DNA of 24,033 bases from Phoronis australis (GCA_002633005.1 NMRA01000028.1:927906-951938); one strand, 5' to 3'; positions 10,201 to 16,421 are shown, numbered from the stretch's first letter. Notes: a model not told the origin generated them from the letters alone. Translations and numbers: made by a program.

Positions 10201-13200
10201 AGTATTGTTGCATCCACCACTAGAGGTAATCTCCCACCTAATGCCGTATTCCTTTATTCAGTATTGTTGCAGCCACCGCTAGAGGAAATCTCCCACCTAA
10301 TGCCGTATTCCTTTATTCAGGATGTGATCATTACGCCCACTGCCAGTGGTAGCCTGTCCAAAACTGTCATAAACACGGCGGCGCTGAAGGCAACACATCA
10401 CGCTGTGAAAGCAGCGGCCCATAAAGAGGCTCTAAAGAAGAAAGAAGAGACAAAGAAAGAAGCTCTGAAGAAGAAGTTGGAGATTACGAAACAGAAACAG
10501 CTTCTGTTGCAGAAGTGTCTCCAACAACAGAAGGTGAGGGTAATGTGGTGATGGTGACATGCTCACACCACCACCATGGTGTGGTGATGGTGATGATGAG
10601 GGTAATGTGGTGATGGTGACATGCTCACACCACCACCATGGTGTGGTGATGGTGATGATGAGGGTAATGTGGTGCTGGTGACATGCCCACACCACCACCA
10701 TGTTGGTGCGGTGTGAGGGTATTGTCAAGAGTGGTGCTTCACATCACCATCGGGATGGTTCATGTGGTTAATACACTTTATTTTTTTCAACATGTGTTAG
10801 AGTTATGAATTACTTATGATGAAACCATGGACTGGAGTGAGTTCATTGATTGCTTTACTGGAAAGATTCACCATCGCTAACCTGGTTTATTCAAGTTTGA
10901 AGTTTTGGCTTGACCTATTTAGGACTGCCTGGAACATTAATAGAAGTTAATGGTATTTTCTTGTCAATTGTCCTAATAGGTCAGTTATCAATCCTGCACG
11001 GTGCATGAAACAGATTATTATAATCATGAACGGGACACATAAGAATAAAAAAGTCAGCTATCAGTGTTTTTGTTTCCAGATACTAATTGGGAAGATTGAG
11101 AAGAATAAATCAATGGGTGCTGGTGACAAAAAGGCTATCATGACTGTAAGTTACGCTTTTATTGTTAAATTTTCTGTTTTCCTCTGTTTCATCAAAAGTT
11201 TACTTATGACGTGACCACTTACTGTTATAAATATGATTTCATTGTGATAACTCACTGGTTTGTGGGCTTGTAAAATTTTCTGCTGTTATTGCTTGAAAAC
11301 CATGGTCAGCACATAAAATGAGCTGCAAGAAGCCAATTTCTGGAGCTAATTTCCTATCCCAGAAATCATCTCCCCGTTTCACTAATAGAACAATTTTAGA
11401 CCAATAATAATTCGTCTGAATGAAAAGTTGTGGCAGTAGACGGGTTTATACCCATTTTAACTGTGTGACATCTGGTTCTTTCAGAAAATTAAGTCATTAG
11501 CCAAGCAAATTGACAGCTTAAAGAAAGAGCTTACTCCTCAACCGTCGGTGCCTAAGACGCCACAAGAAGTAAGTTGGTATGGAAAGCGTGGTTAAATATA
11601 CGTCTCCTCCATTGTTGTACTTAGTGTTTAGATAATTTAGAAGTTTAGATAGATTAGAATGCATACTAGTAGTTTGATACACAATTGTGGGACTATTAAT
11701 TATGGTTTGTGTTTGAGGATACAACTTGGTAATTGAGCCTTGTCTGTGACATTGTTTCCTTAAGGACTGTGTTTATTTATAGACTGAGAAACAACTGCTA
11801 GATGTTGAGCTAGAGTTGTATAACAGGCAGACGTTGGGGGACGACACGACTGATCTCAGGAATAAAGTCATTGCTTTACGTAAACAGGTATGTTCTGTCA
11901 GGCATTTCATGTGGCAAATTTAAATAGCACTGGTCATGTGTGAGTAAATTTGGACTTAAGGAACATCAGTGAGATTGCTTAGACTGAATGCTGCACTTTT
12001 CCCGGCTTTTCTAACATGACATCGTATTCATGGGTGGCTTCGTAATATAGTGTCTCAATAACTAATATGTCTTTTTAACAGGCTGCCTCTCTAGGACTTC
12101 TTGGTAGAGGGAGGGGTCGCGGAAGAGGTCGTGGCAGGGGTCACGGCAGGGGCCGAGGGTCAATACGAGGTCACGGATTAGGCAGAGGAGTGGTGCCTGC
12201 TTCCTCAACATCTGTTGACCGTCGACCTCGTGCTCTGAATGTCAAAGGGTTTGATGTGGATGACATCGATGAACTTATTGCTCATTTTCAGGTTAGCGTT
12301 TGTTTCATATGAGCATTTTAAAACTTGTACTTTGCCATAATAAATCAAATATTTATTTCAGAATAAAAACTTCATAACATTGACGTTGACTTTAAAGAAC
12401 AAATGTTATATTTTGCTAAAGTAGATGTGAACTTGTCCTGGATTAAAAACCCGCTGGATTCACATTCATTTGTAGGATTCTAAAGAATTATCAAGTTTGG
12501 CAAACTTTTAGAATGTCATATCTCAAAAATGGCATCAGATTCATGTGAAACCTTCGCAGTCTATGCTTTATGTGCTCTTTTCCAAAACTGTGCTAGGAAT
12601 TGTTTTAAAATGTTTCACTTTTGTATGAGGATCTATCTAACATTGGACTTTTATAGAAAAAATAAAGAGTTGCATAAAGCAAAAACTAAATGATAATTTT
12701 AGAAAACTGTTACGGTATTTTGAGTTCCCATCAACATTTATGTCTAAATGGAATTTGGTCTTGTTATTGGATGCAGTTGCTTTTTAGGAATGTGAAATTT
12801 TTTTGCAAAGTTTTACCAAAAATGCATCGTCTTATGACCGATTAATTACAAATTGGTGTAAAGTTAGAAATCATACAGACTTTCTACTTTAACAAAATAT
12901 TTAATACTTTCTTCTTGAGTTAAATTTTATGGTTTTGTAGATATTTGACTAAATGCCCTGACTTGCCAATGAGGTCACACACACACATAACCTTAAAATA
13001 CCTTATGCGGAACATTTACTAATTCCCGTATTCCCTGTAAACTAAATAGTCAAAAACTGACTTTCTTTACTCAGTCGTGTGTTAAGTTCTGGTTAGTTCT
13101 GCTGGTTATTTCAAATATGTCTGTTATTGTTTATTAGGCTCTTGGAGAGTTGGAAGGTTGTGACATTGATAGAGATGCCCTGAGTGCCATTGTTACGTTC

Positions 13201-15342
13201 ACATCAAGAAAGGCTGCTGAGATGGTAGGGAACTCAGTTGTTTTTGTATTTGTATGAACAGAGACCAAGTATGGATAATATACCGTTGTTCCTTTTGGAG
13301 TTCCTCATGGTGTACATGCCAAAAGTAATTGGGTGGAATATTGTTTTTCTCGTTGTCAAGTCTTAATTTCTTGTACAGAGAAAATAACTGTCAAGAACAT
13401 TTAATTGCGGCTGCATTCTCTCTAAAGAATAGCATTTCATTGTTAACAATTCCGGCTCATCATGGGTTACAGCTGAGTCGATGAATTGTTCTTGTATCGA
13501 GTTGTGGGGCAGGGGAGTTGCTAAGACAGTCGTAACTTTTTTAATTTGCACATATTTCATTAAACGTGGCTTGTGAAAGTGCCCTTCTAGTCTGAATATA
13601 AAAATATTAAATTTCACCAAGGCCCTCAATCCCTCGATTTTGGGACCGATAATTGGTCCCATTCCCCTGTGAAAATATTGAAAAATCATGCGAAATTCCC
13701 CTCACGAGGCCCAAAAATTCTCTCAAGTGATGTGATAGAAAAATTCCTCCTTGAGGTTCAAGCCACTGATAACCTGCACAGGTGACAATTTTAACAAGCA
13801 CGAAATGTTAATTTTGGCTACTTGAGGCAGAGCCTATGAGGGCTTGCAACAGGGTGGGGGCTGCTGTTGATGGTGATCGGGAGGTAGAATTTTCCCCTCT
13901 CCAAAAAAATTTCCCTCTCAGAAGGCACAGACATCTTTCTACTCAGATAAACGAGGACCCTGTTAACTTCAGTTCTTCCAAAAACACAACGTGCTTTGCA
14001 ATGTTGTGCCTCCAATTTAGCTATGCGGACTTGTAACCTGTCATAAAATGGGTCCATTCCATTGTTTCTGTACTCAAAAACAGAAAGTGCATCTCATTAT
14101 GAGTTTGCAGTCAAGAGTATAAACTTGTTAGTATTTTTTCCTGTGATTAGCAATGACTATTCCTGTGACTCTGAGTGGGAGAATTGGGAAGCAAGGGTGG
14201 AATATTGGAACTGGACTGAAAAGTATGTAAACTGTTGTAGTTCAGTTTAAAAGGTTAACTGTGGTGGTGATTGACCTTCAACTAGGGTTACACTTGAATA
14301 TGTGGGTTGGCAGTTTATTTTTTGTTCATGGAATGAAGTTCGCGTTACATGTTACAGGCTGTGTCTACTGGTGTCCACTTCAAAGACAAAGATCTCATCA
14401 TGTCCTGGCATGCTCCTAAGGTGAAGACGCGGTCTGTGACACGGTCTGTGACAGAGGTGGAGCTGGACAGCCACGTGGAGGAGGAAGTTGATGATGAGGT
14501 GCGTGGTTACCTTGTTCCTCGTCACCCTGTTGTCTGGAGTTATGTCGGCTCACCAAAAAAATTTCTCTCTTTTCCACTTAATTTTCCTGTAATTTTTGAG
14601 GGGGATAAGTGTCCACTTCCTTTATTCAAGGTCGTGGATTCGAGTCCCAATGGGGCACACTGCTAGACCCTTCAGTCAGTCTGTAGCTCCTCAGCTCCAG
14701 TTTTTATTTTAATAAAGCTAAAAATGGCTTCAGGTGATCAGTGCAATGGCCTCACCTGATTGGCCTGCAATTATTTTTATTTATAAACTTCAATCGAATT
14801 TCATTCGAAGTACACACTACGAGTTAGGTGTTGTACTGCAGCTTCTGAAGTTGTGGGTTTGAATTCATCTTAGGGCTTATCTTAAGTGCACATCATTGTT
14901 GCCGATAATCTCATAAATAGGCTGAGAGTACATTGACTTTCCTTTCATCGTGATTATGAAAATGACTGGTACATTGTTAAAACTAAAGCGAGTATACATT
15001 GCTGTGCTGTATTCTTCAAAGAATAACGTTATGCTTACAGCTTTAATGTCATCACTCCAACATTCCAGCTTGTCTGACTAATTTCAGTGGTAGACATTTT
15101 GTGAATGTACACAAACACAGTCCGGAAGTTACTCGAGTAACATTTGCCTTTCGCTTGCATGATTTTGCCAGGTCTTGATTTTCTATCAATGGGACTAATC
15201 TCGGAAGTTAGTTCAAAGGTCTTGTTACTTTATGAATTTGCTGGCATTTGTCTTCTGGTTACAGGACTTGGATGAAGATGTGCTACTTGGTGACGAAGAA
15301 GAGGATGATGAAGATGAAGAAGACCGGTCCTGGAGAAGATAG
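1205..15342 (+). CDS. RBM26: RBM26/RBM27-family RNA-binding protein, 3' part of gene (whole-gene entry)
   Basis: Orthologue of vertebrate RBM26/RBM27 and Drosophila swm, nuclear RNA-binding proteins associated with the PAXT/MTR4 exosome pathway (family knowledge). Seen directly: exon products follow the family order, with an Arg/Ser segment, a C-x8-C-x5-C-x3-H zinc finger followed by DPVVVEDVNLP, Pro-rich exons, RRM1 (KLNEHFEKFGTIVNL, GDPEGAL, NNRFIKVFWH), a VKDRLG motif, a coiled coil (KTV.N.AALKA then LIGKIEKNKSM), KQLLDVELELY, an RG-rich stretch, RRM2 and an acidic tail ending RSWRR. Using each exon once gives 2361 nt, exactly 787 codons including stop, with every junction phase matching. 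Vertebrate relatives have about 1000 residues, so roughly 200 N-terminal residues (PWI-like domain) lie left of the window. RBM26 and RBM27 arose within vertebrates, so a single invertebrate copy is co-orthologous to both. Exons 5072-6737 are duplicated at 7318-9005. Confidence 0.93.
1273..1574 (+). other. Intron
   Basis: An AT-rich intron of 302 bases between two Arg/Ser exons. Nothing but a pyrimidine tract and TTTAG acceptor is seen at its 3' end. Confidence 0.6.
1575..1726 (+). CDS. RBM26: RBM26-like exon: RS domain
   Basis: The acceptor is CTTTCTTTAG and the donor GTGAGA. The exon enters in phase 2 and leaves in phase 1, giving about 51 residues. The product is dominated by Arg with Ser, including an RSRSRSRSRSRS-like run, SPRTGRSRG and RSRTPDRG. 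RS segments of this kind act in nuclear-speckle localisation and protein contacts, and vertebrate RBM26 has one at the same place. The purine-rich GGTCAAGG-type repeats of the DNA simply reflect the Arg/Ser codons; the repetition may be prone to length change. Confidence 0.85.
1727..2476 (+). other. Intron with short tandem repeat
   Basis: A 750-base intron with no coding signal. It contains a 14-bp unit repeated three times at 2163-2204 (CTGTGTTCATGTTA and two variants). It ends in a TATTACAG acceptor. Confidence 0.6.
2163..2204. repeat. 14-bp tandem repeat, three units
   Basis: Three successive 14-base units differ by one or two bases: CTGTGTTCATGTTA, CTGTGTTCATATTA and CTGCGTTCATATTA. It is intronic and no function is implied. 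Confidence 0.8.
2477..2578 (+). CDS. RBM26: RBM26-like exon: linker and first Cys of the zinc finger
   Basis: The acceptor is TATTACAG and the donor GTGAGT; both ends are phase 1. The product reads GNKSRSPVDRHSRPKSGTP, then EWSRPPPKPRCRDFD. PKPRCRDFD corresponds to the conserved PKKRCRDYDE that opens the CCCH finger in vertebrate RBM26/27. The first zinc ligand (Cys of RCRD) is here; the other three ligands are in the next exon. Confidence 0.92.
2579..3317 (+). other. Intron containing a decayed copy of the next exon's 5' end
   Basis: A 739-base intron. The first 650 bases show nothing recognisable. Its last 80 bases contain a pseudo-exon start (3241-3285) similar to the true exon start at 3318, described separately. 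Confidence 0.7.
3241..3285 (+). pseudogene. Decayed duplicate of the acceptor and start of the zinc-finger exon
   Basis: TGACTTGCAG followed by AGGAGCGGTTCTGCATGTTT parallels the true acceptor and exon start (TGACTTTCAG, AGAAGGGGTTCTGCATGCTT) 67 bases downstream. In the matching frame it would read EERFCMFGDI, against EKGFCMLGDM in the real exon, and then diverges before the third Cys. It looks like a local duplication that has lost the zinc ligands but kept an AG acceptor, so it is a decoy splice site. It is not part of the finger-coding message. Confidence 0.6.
3318..3428 (+). CDS. RBM26: RBM26-like exon: CCCH zinc finger core
   Basis: The acceptor is GACTTTCAG and the donor GTAAGT; it is phase 1 at both ends. 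It encodes EKGFCMLGDMCPCDHG, then TDPVVVEDVNLPSM. Together with the previous exon the ligands are C-x8-C-x5-C-x3-H, the CCCH spacing of the family. DPVVVEDVNLP is identical to the vertebrate sequence that follows the finger. Vertebrate RBM26 has CMRGDMCPFDHG; here Arg is Leu and Phe is Cys, giving an extra Cys between the third ligand and the His. CCCH fingers of this sort bind RNA. Confidence 0.95.
3429..3963 (+). other. Intron
   Basis: A 535-base intron with no repeats or exons recognised. The open frame running into the following exon (from 3711) is intron sequence preceding the acceptor GCTATTCCAG. Confidence 0.65.
3964..4038 (+). CDS. RBM26: RBM26-like exon: Pro-rich segment 1
   Basis: The acceptor is GCTATTCCAG and the donor GTAAGT; it is phase 1 at both ends, 25 residues. 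It encodes GPSMPPRGPPMMRPP then PPGMERPPFN. The Pro-rich linker after the zinc finger matches the composition of vertebrate RBM26/27 (many PPPPG motifs), where such segments bind SH3/WW-type partners. Phase-symmetric, so skipping would keep the frame. Confidence 0.88.
4315..4482 (+). CDS. RBM26: RBM26-like exon: Pro-rich segment 2 with internal duplication
   Basis: The acceptor is TTCTTGCCAG and the donor GTACGT; phase 1 at both ends, 56 residues. It encodes HPGPPPPGMNRPPPPGPRLA, then two near-identical 13-residue repeats built on PPGIGG(V/I)PPPRP, then MDMNRPPSFN. An undetermined base at 4414 leaves one codon (A-N-T) unresolved. It ends with the same RPP-FN pattern as the preceding exon, suggesting that the two Pro-rich exons share an origin. 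Skipping would keep the frame. Confidence 0.88.
4376..4453. repeat. 39-bp coding tandem duplication (13 residues x2)
   Basis: Units at 4376-4414 and 4415-4453 differ at only a few positions and preserve the frame (39 bases). Each carries CCAGGTAT, a cryptic donor-like string. The undetermined base sits at the unit boundary, consistent with difficulty in reading the repeat. Confidence 0.8.
4483..5071 (+). other. Intron spanning the left edge of duplication copy 1
   Basis: A 589-base intron. From 4601 onward it is repeated almost exactly from 6848 (for example GAGCTGTGGATTTTTTGTCA in both); bases 4483-4600 are unique. No coding signal. Confidence 0.75.
5072..5269 (+). CDS. RBM26: RBM26-like exon A, copy 1: Tyr/Pro-rich linker
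   Basis: The acceptor is CACGTGCAG and the donor GTATAT; phase 1 at both ends, 66 residues. It encodes SRPYQPEPYNPEAPAIRQQ, then Pro/Gly/Arg-rich sequence to QREIVSVPTQPQE. YNPEAP is identical to the vertebrate DGYNPEAP motif before RRM1. Residue Ala in GNQAPRM here is Pro in copy 2. The acceptor has a modest pyrimidine tract, the same in both copies. Confidence 0.9.
5270..5858 (+). other. Intron within duplication copy 1
   Basis: AT-rich, no coding signal; mirrored by 7516-8125 in copy 2. It lacks a short segment that copy 2 carries after CCAGACCTAGTC. Confidence 0.7.
5859..5975 (+). CDS. RBM26: RBM26-like exon B, copy 1: linker before RRM1
   Basis: The acceptor is TTGCCTTACAG and the donor GTAAGT; phase 1 at both ends, 39 residues. 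It encodes PQPAVADMRQVIRSRQDFSQ, then NQDSAPPTKRPHFDYNRL. A basic PTKR motif followed by an aromatic segment matches the vertebrate VPTKKTWFDKPNFNR just before RRM1. Ser in QDSAPP is Gly in copy 2. Confidence 0.9.
6205..6332 (+). CDS. RBM26: RBM26-like exon C, copy 1: first half of RRM1
   Basis: The acceptor is TCTTTGACAG and the donor GTGAGT; phase 1 in, phase 0 out, so the exon length (128) is not a multiple of three. It encodes TQKPKFDPNNATLEVRKIP, then TQLNTIAKLNEHFEKFGTIV and NLE. This is beta1 (TLEVRKIP), alpha1 (IAKLNEHFEKFG) and beta2 (TIVNLE) of RRM1, close to vertebrate KLELRKVP...KLNEHFSRFGTLVNLQ. Thr of KIPTQL is Lys in copy 2. Confidence 0.95.
6597..6737 (+). CDS. RBM26: RBM26-like exon D, copy 1: second half of RRM1
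   Basis: The acceptor is CTTGGTTACAG and the donor GTAATG; phase 0 at both ends, 47 residues. It encodes ICCGGDPEGALVTFANNFQ, then AKSAYRSSEPVFNNRFIKV and FWHNKLNTQ. GDPEGALVTFA is the beta3/RNP1 region and NNRFIKVFWH is beta4; vertebrates have GDPEGALIQFA and NNRFIKVYWH. Arg of AYRSSEP is Lys in copy 2. Confidence 0.95.
6738..7317 (+). other. Junction intron between duplication copies
   Basis: Contains the end of copy 1 (to 6780), an undetermined base at 6781, a unique 67-base spacer rich in TCATCTTT strings, and the start of copy 2 (from 6848). No coding signal. Confidence 0.75.
7318..7515 (+). CDS. RBM26: RBM26-like exon A, copy 2: Tyr/Pro-rich linker
   Basis: Same splice sites, length (198) and phases as copy 1. 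One residue differs: GNQPPRM against GNQAPRM. It keeps YNPEAP. If joined directly to exon D of copy 1 it would be read out of frame and reach a stop in its 17th codon, so it must be joined to the Pro-rich exon at 4315-4482 to be read correctly. Confidence 0.85.
7516..8125 (+). other. Intron within duplication copy 2
   Basis: Mirrors 5270-5858, with a short additional segment (about 20 bases, near 7770-7791) after CCAGACCTAGTC. No coding signal. Confidence 0.7.
8126..8242 (+). CDS. RBM26: RBM26-like exon B, copy 2: linker before RRM1
   Basis: Same length (117), splice sites and phases as copy 1. It reads QDGAPPTKRPHFDYN, with Gly instead of Ser; two further changes are silent. Same phases at both ends as its twin, so mosaic use (A1 to B2 or A2 to B2) would keep frame. 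Confidence 0.85.
8472..8599 (+). CDS. RBM26: RBM26-like exon C, copy 2: first half of RRM1
   Basis: Same length (128) and phases as copy 1. Beta1 reads TLEVRKIP followed by KQLNTIAKL; Lys replaces Thr of copy 1 in the beta1-alpha1 loop, a surface that can contact RNA in RRMs (inference). Otherwise identical in protein. Confidence 0.87.
8865..9005 (+). CDS. RBM26: RBM26-like exon D, copy 2: second half of RRM1
   Basis: Same length (141) and phases as copy 1; Lys replaces Arg in AYKSSEP. The donor GTAATG leads to the exon at 9937 in phase 0. It retains GDPEGALVTFA and NNRFIKVFWH. Confidence 0.9.
9006..9936 (+). other. Intron with nested tandem repeats
   Basis: A 931-base intron. It holds the end of duplication copy 2 (to 9045) and a nested repeat at 9101-9292. 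The open frames at 9258-9572 and 9612-9887 have no family resemblance. Nothing else is seen. Confidence 0.65.
9101..9292. repeat. Nested 40/76-bp tandem repeat
   Basis: A 40-bp core (ATCCTTTAGTTAATTGGCAT and the next 20 bases to CAAGGA) occurs at 9111-9150, 9151-9190 and 9227-9266. The first two are adjacent and identical. A larger unit (core plus TGTGACTGTCTTTTGGATAT and flank) occurs at 9151-9226 and 9227-9292. The core contains an imperfect palindrome with GCAT and ATGC ends. Confidence 0.9.
9937..10053 (+). CDS. RBM26: RBM26-like exon E: VKDRLG motif
   Basis: The acceptor is CTGTTCACAG and the donor GTGAGT; phase 0 at both ends, 39 residues. It reads NQDTNSSQPPSEAHKSVKDR, then LGIPAPHKMSLNNTHTKTE. 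SVKDRLG corresponds to the repeated SVKERLG / SVKDRLG motifs that follow RRM1 in vertebrate RBM26. Skipping would keep the frame. Confidence 0.92.
10141..10320. repeat. 59-bp tandem repeat x3 ending at a splice acceptor
   Basis: Three units (10141-10199, 10200-10258, 10259-10317) each begin CAGTATTGTTGCA and end CCTTTATT. CAG at 10318-10320 starts a fourth unit and is the functional acceptor of the next exon. The string CCTTTATTCAG therefore occurs three times, 59 bases apart. Units 1 and 2 also carry GAGGTAATC, a donor-like string, changed to GAGGAAATC in unit 3. Confidence 0.92.
10321..10533 (+). CDS. RBM26: RBM26-like exon F: coiled-coil segment
   Basis: The acceptor is CTTTATTCAG and the donor GTGAGG; phase 0 at both ends, 71 residues. 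It reads DVIITPTASGSLSKTVINTA, then ALKATHHAVKAAAHKEALKK, followed by a Lys/Glu/Gln-rich helix ending LLLQKCLQQQK. The vertebrate counterpart is LTKTVYNPAALKAAQKTLL followed by QEALKLQQDVRKRKQEILEK. A long uninterrupted charged helix suggests a coiled coil. The exon is bordered on both sides by minisatellites that abut its splice sites. Confidence 0.93.
10534..11079 (+). other. Intron beginning inside a minisatellite
   Basis: A 546-base intron. Its first 187 bases are the 62-bp repeat array described separately; the rest shows nothing recognisable before the acceptor TTTGTTTCCAG. Confidence 0.7.
10536..10720. repeat. 62-bp tandem repeat x3 starting at a splice donor
   Basis: Units start with GAGGGTAATGTGGTG at 10536, 10598 and 10660, with a partial fourth at 10715. 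Each contains CACCACCACCATGGTGTGGT, an almost perfect hairpin centred on CCATGG. The first unit begins two bases inside the intron, so the donor AAG/GTGAGGG is the array's left end. Later units have ATGAGGG instead of GTGAGGG. Confidence 0.9.
11080..11145 (+). CDS. RBM26: RBM26-like exon G: LIGKIEKNKSM segment
   Basis: The acceptor is TTTGTTTCCAG and the donor GTAAGT; phase 0 at both ends, 22 residues. It reads ILIGKIEKNKSMGAGDKKAI then MT. The vertebrate counterpart is MLISKLEKNKTMKSEDKAEIMKT, an unmistakable match. It continues the helical region of the preceding exon. Confidence 0.94.
11146..11484 (+). other. Intron
   Basis: A 339-base intron; nothing recognised beyond splice signals. Confidence 0.6.
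11485..11568 (+). CDS. RBM26: RBM26-like exon H: helical linker
   Basis: The acceptor is GGTTCTTTCAG and the donor GTAAGT; phase 0 at both ends, 28 residues. It reads KIKSLAKQIDSLKKELTPQP then SVPKTPQE. The vertebrate counterpart is LEVLTKNITKLKDEVKA, with the same hydrophobic heptad pattern. Skipping would keep the frame. Confidence 0.9.
11783..11887 (+). CDS. RBM26: RBM26-like exon I: KQLLDVELELY segment
   Basis: The acceptor is GTTTATTTATAG and the donor GTATGT; phase 0 at both ends, 35 residues. It reads TEKQLLDVELELYNRQTLGD, then DTTDLRNKVIALRKQ. It matches vertebrate QKELLDTELDLYKKMQAGEEVTELRRKYTELQ in motif and length. Confidence 0.94.
12082..12291 (+). CDS. RBM26: RBM26-like exon J: RG-rich segment and start of RRM2
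   Basis: The acceptor is CTTTTTAACAG and the donor GTTAGC (weak at +5); phase 0 at both ends, 70 residues. It reads AASLGLLGRGRGRGRGRGRG, further Gly/Arg/His repeats, then SSTSVDRRPRALNVKGFDVD and DIDELIAHFQ. The RG-rich stretch matches vertebrate SSGRGRGIHSRGRGAVHGRG and is a likely methylarginine and RNA-contact region. DRRPRAL and LIAHFQ match vertebrate DHRPRAL and LLPHFAQ at the start of RRM2. Confidence 0.95.
12292..13137 (+). other. Intron
   Basis: An AT-rich intron of 846 bases. No repeats, exons or RNA genes recognised. Confidence 0.6.
13138..13224 (+). CDS. RBM26: RBM26-like exon K: middle of RRM2
   Basis: The acceptor is GTTTATTAG and the donor GTAGGG; phase 0 at both ends, 29 residues. 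It reads ALGELEGCDIDRDALSAIVT then FTSRKAAEM. The vertebrate counterpart is YGEIEDCQIDDSSLHAVITFKTRAEAEAA, so beta2, beta3 and alpha2 of RRM2 are recognisable. Confidence 0.92.
13225..14357 (+). other. Long intron with small hairpin
   Basis: A 1133-base intron. GGGACCGATAATTGGTCCC at 13642-13660 is a perfect 6-bp stem hairpin. The open frames at 13363-13689, 13607-13801, 13818-14057 and 14062-14250 show no family match or exon context. The segment 13600-13930 is rich in short C/T-A runs and may be a decayed repeat. Confidence 0.5.
14358..14498 (+). CDS. RBM26: RBM26-like exon L: end of RRM2 and acidic start
   Basis: The acceptor is CATGTTACAG and the donor GTGCGT; phase 0 at both ends, 47 residues. 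It reads AVSTGVHFKDKDLIMSWHAP, then KVKTRSVTRSVTEVELDSHV and EEEVDDE. The vertebrate counterpart is AVHGARFKGQDLKLAWNKPVTN followed by ETEEVEPDEEEF. It completes RRM2 (beta4 LIMSWH) and enters the acidic tail. RSVT is duplicated. Confidence 0.94.
14499..15264 (+). other. Intron with tRNA-like B-box fragments
   Basis: A 766-base intron. GGATTCGAGTCCC (about 14637-14649) resembles a pol III B box, and GGGTTTGAATTC near 14855 is a weaker one. No matching A box, cloverleaf or SINE tail is convincing; these may be decayed tRNA-derived SINE pieces. Confidence 0.35.
15265..15342 (+). CDS. RBM26: RBM26-like terminal coding exon M: acidic tail and stop
   Basis: The acceptor is TCTGGTTACAG, entry in phase 0, and the stop is TAG at 15340-15342. 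It reads DLDEDVLLGDEEEDDEDEED then RSWRR. Vertebrate RBM26 ends ESLVDDSLLQDDDEEEEDNESRSWRR, so the conserved C-terminal RSWRR fixes the gene end with confidence. Confidence 0.97.
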   Translation, partial: DLDEDVLLGDEEEDDEDEEDRSWRR

Positions 15343-15624
15343 GTCACGTGCTTTCCTCTAGTGCTCAGGACAAAGTGGAGACTACATGATGCGTGGTGCC
15401 CCGGTGGTTGAGGCTGAAGAGACTGGTCGTCTGTTACAGTTCAATAATGTGGATGCTTGTTCTGGACTTAAATTGTGTAAATAGTGGCAATATTGAAGTG
15501 GATTGTTTTGTGATTTGCTTCGTTATCCAATCAGTTGTTAGCAACACCTGGTGGTAGATGAGTTTTGTAAGATGATAGATGCCAGGCTTTGATTTATCTG
15601 CGCTTTGTACTTGTCTGATATTTA

Positions 15625-15747
15625 AGCTACTTTCAAAGAAAAAAAAAGAGGAAAAGAAAAAACAATGAAAAGATCAAAAAAGAAAAAAAAGAGGAAAAGA
15701 AACTACTGTTTCTTTGAAAAGAGAAAATATTGACAAGGAAAGTAGCT
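15625..15747 (+). repeat. 3' UTR inverted repeat with purine-rich loop
   Basis: AGCTACTTTC (15625-15634) is inverted as GAAAGTAGCT (15738-15747). TTTCAAAGAAA (15631-15641) is inverted as TTTCTTTGAAA (15709-15719). Between them lies a run of almost pure A and G (about 15639-15700). In RNA this would form a branched hairpin presenting a purine-rich loop. Confidence 0.65.
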
Positions 15748-16415
15748 AAGAAAATATTCAATGAGATCAATAAAAAATGAGACCTTGTTGTCGGTAGACA
15801 CAGGTCAAAACACCCCAAATATGAAAAGGGCTGTTTCACTTCACTTGCCCATGGCAAGTCTCTCTTGTAGCTTGTGTGGACTGTGGTCGGAATGTTCATC
15901 ATGAGGAATGAGTTGGTAAGCCGGAGCACAGTGTGGTAAGTTGACTTTTGAATCCTAGAAAGTAAAAGTATGATGACAAATCCCACTGATTTAGAAAGTA
16001 CAGTAAGTATGAACTTGGTATGTAAGCTGACATTTCATTATTTTGGATCCCAGAAAATTCAAGTTTTTAATTTTTGTATGTTGCAACAGTTTTTTTGTTC
16101 AATTCTGCTTGGAATCACAAAATCACTTGTGCACTTTCAGAACCATGCAGCACTATATAAGTTATAGTGAAATCAAAAAGTACACACTCAAAATCTCAAC
16201 TCTTTTCCAATGCACATAGCGAGACAAAACATGTCTTACTTGAATTTCTTCATCTTTGAGAAACCCCGTGGAGTGTGCTTTCTGACAGTTATGCCTTTTT
16301 TCAGGTGCCTTCAGAAAGGCTGCAAACGAGCGCTTTCATTGACCCAGACTAGATATAACTTAAAATAAGCCATTCAAACTGTGTACTTTGCCCTTACAGT
16401 TAATTGTAACCATAT

Positions 16416-16421
16416 AATAAA
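16416..16421 (+). terminator. Candidate poly(A) signal AATAAA
   Basis: AATAAA is followed within 5-25 bases by a T/G-rich stretch (GTGTTTTTTATGCTTGTT), the usual arrangement of a cleavage site. It would give a 3' UTR of about 1.1 kb. Alternatives are AATAAA at 15769-15774 and 18022-18027. Confidence 0.4.

Noticed and set aside
10432-10728. 98-residue minus-strand frame across the 62-bp array
   Set aside because: It is the antisense shadow of the coiled-coil exon plus the repeat array.
14637-14649. tRNA gene suggested by the B box GGATTCGAGTCCC
   Set aside because: The T-stem does not pair well and no A box or acceptor stem is found at the right distance; at most a SINE remnant.
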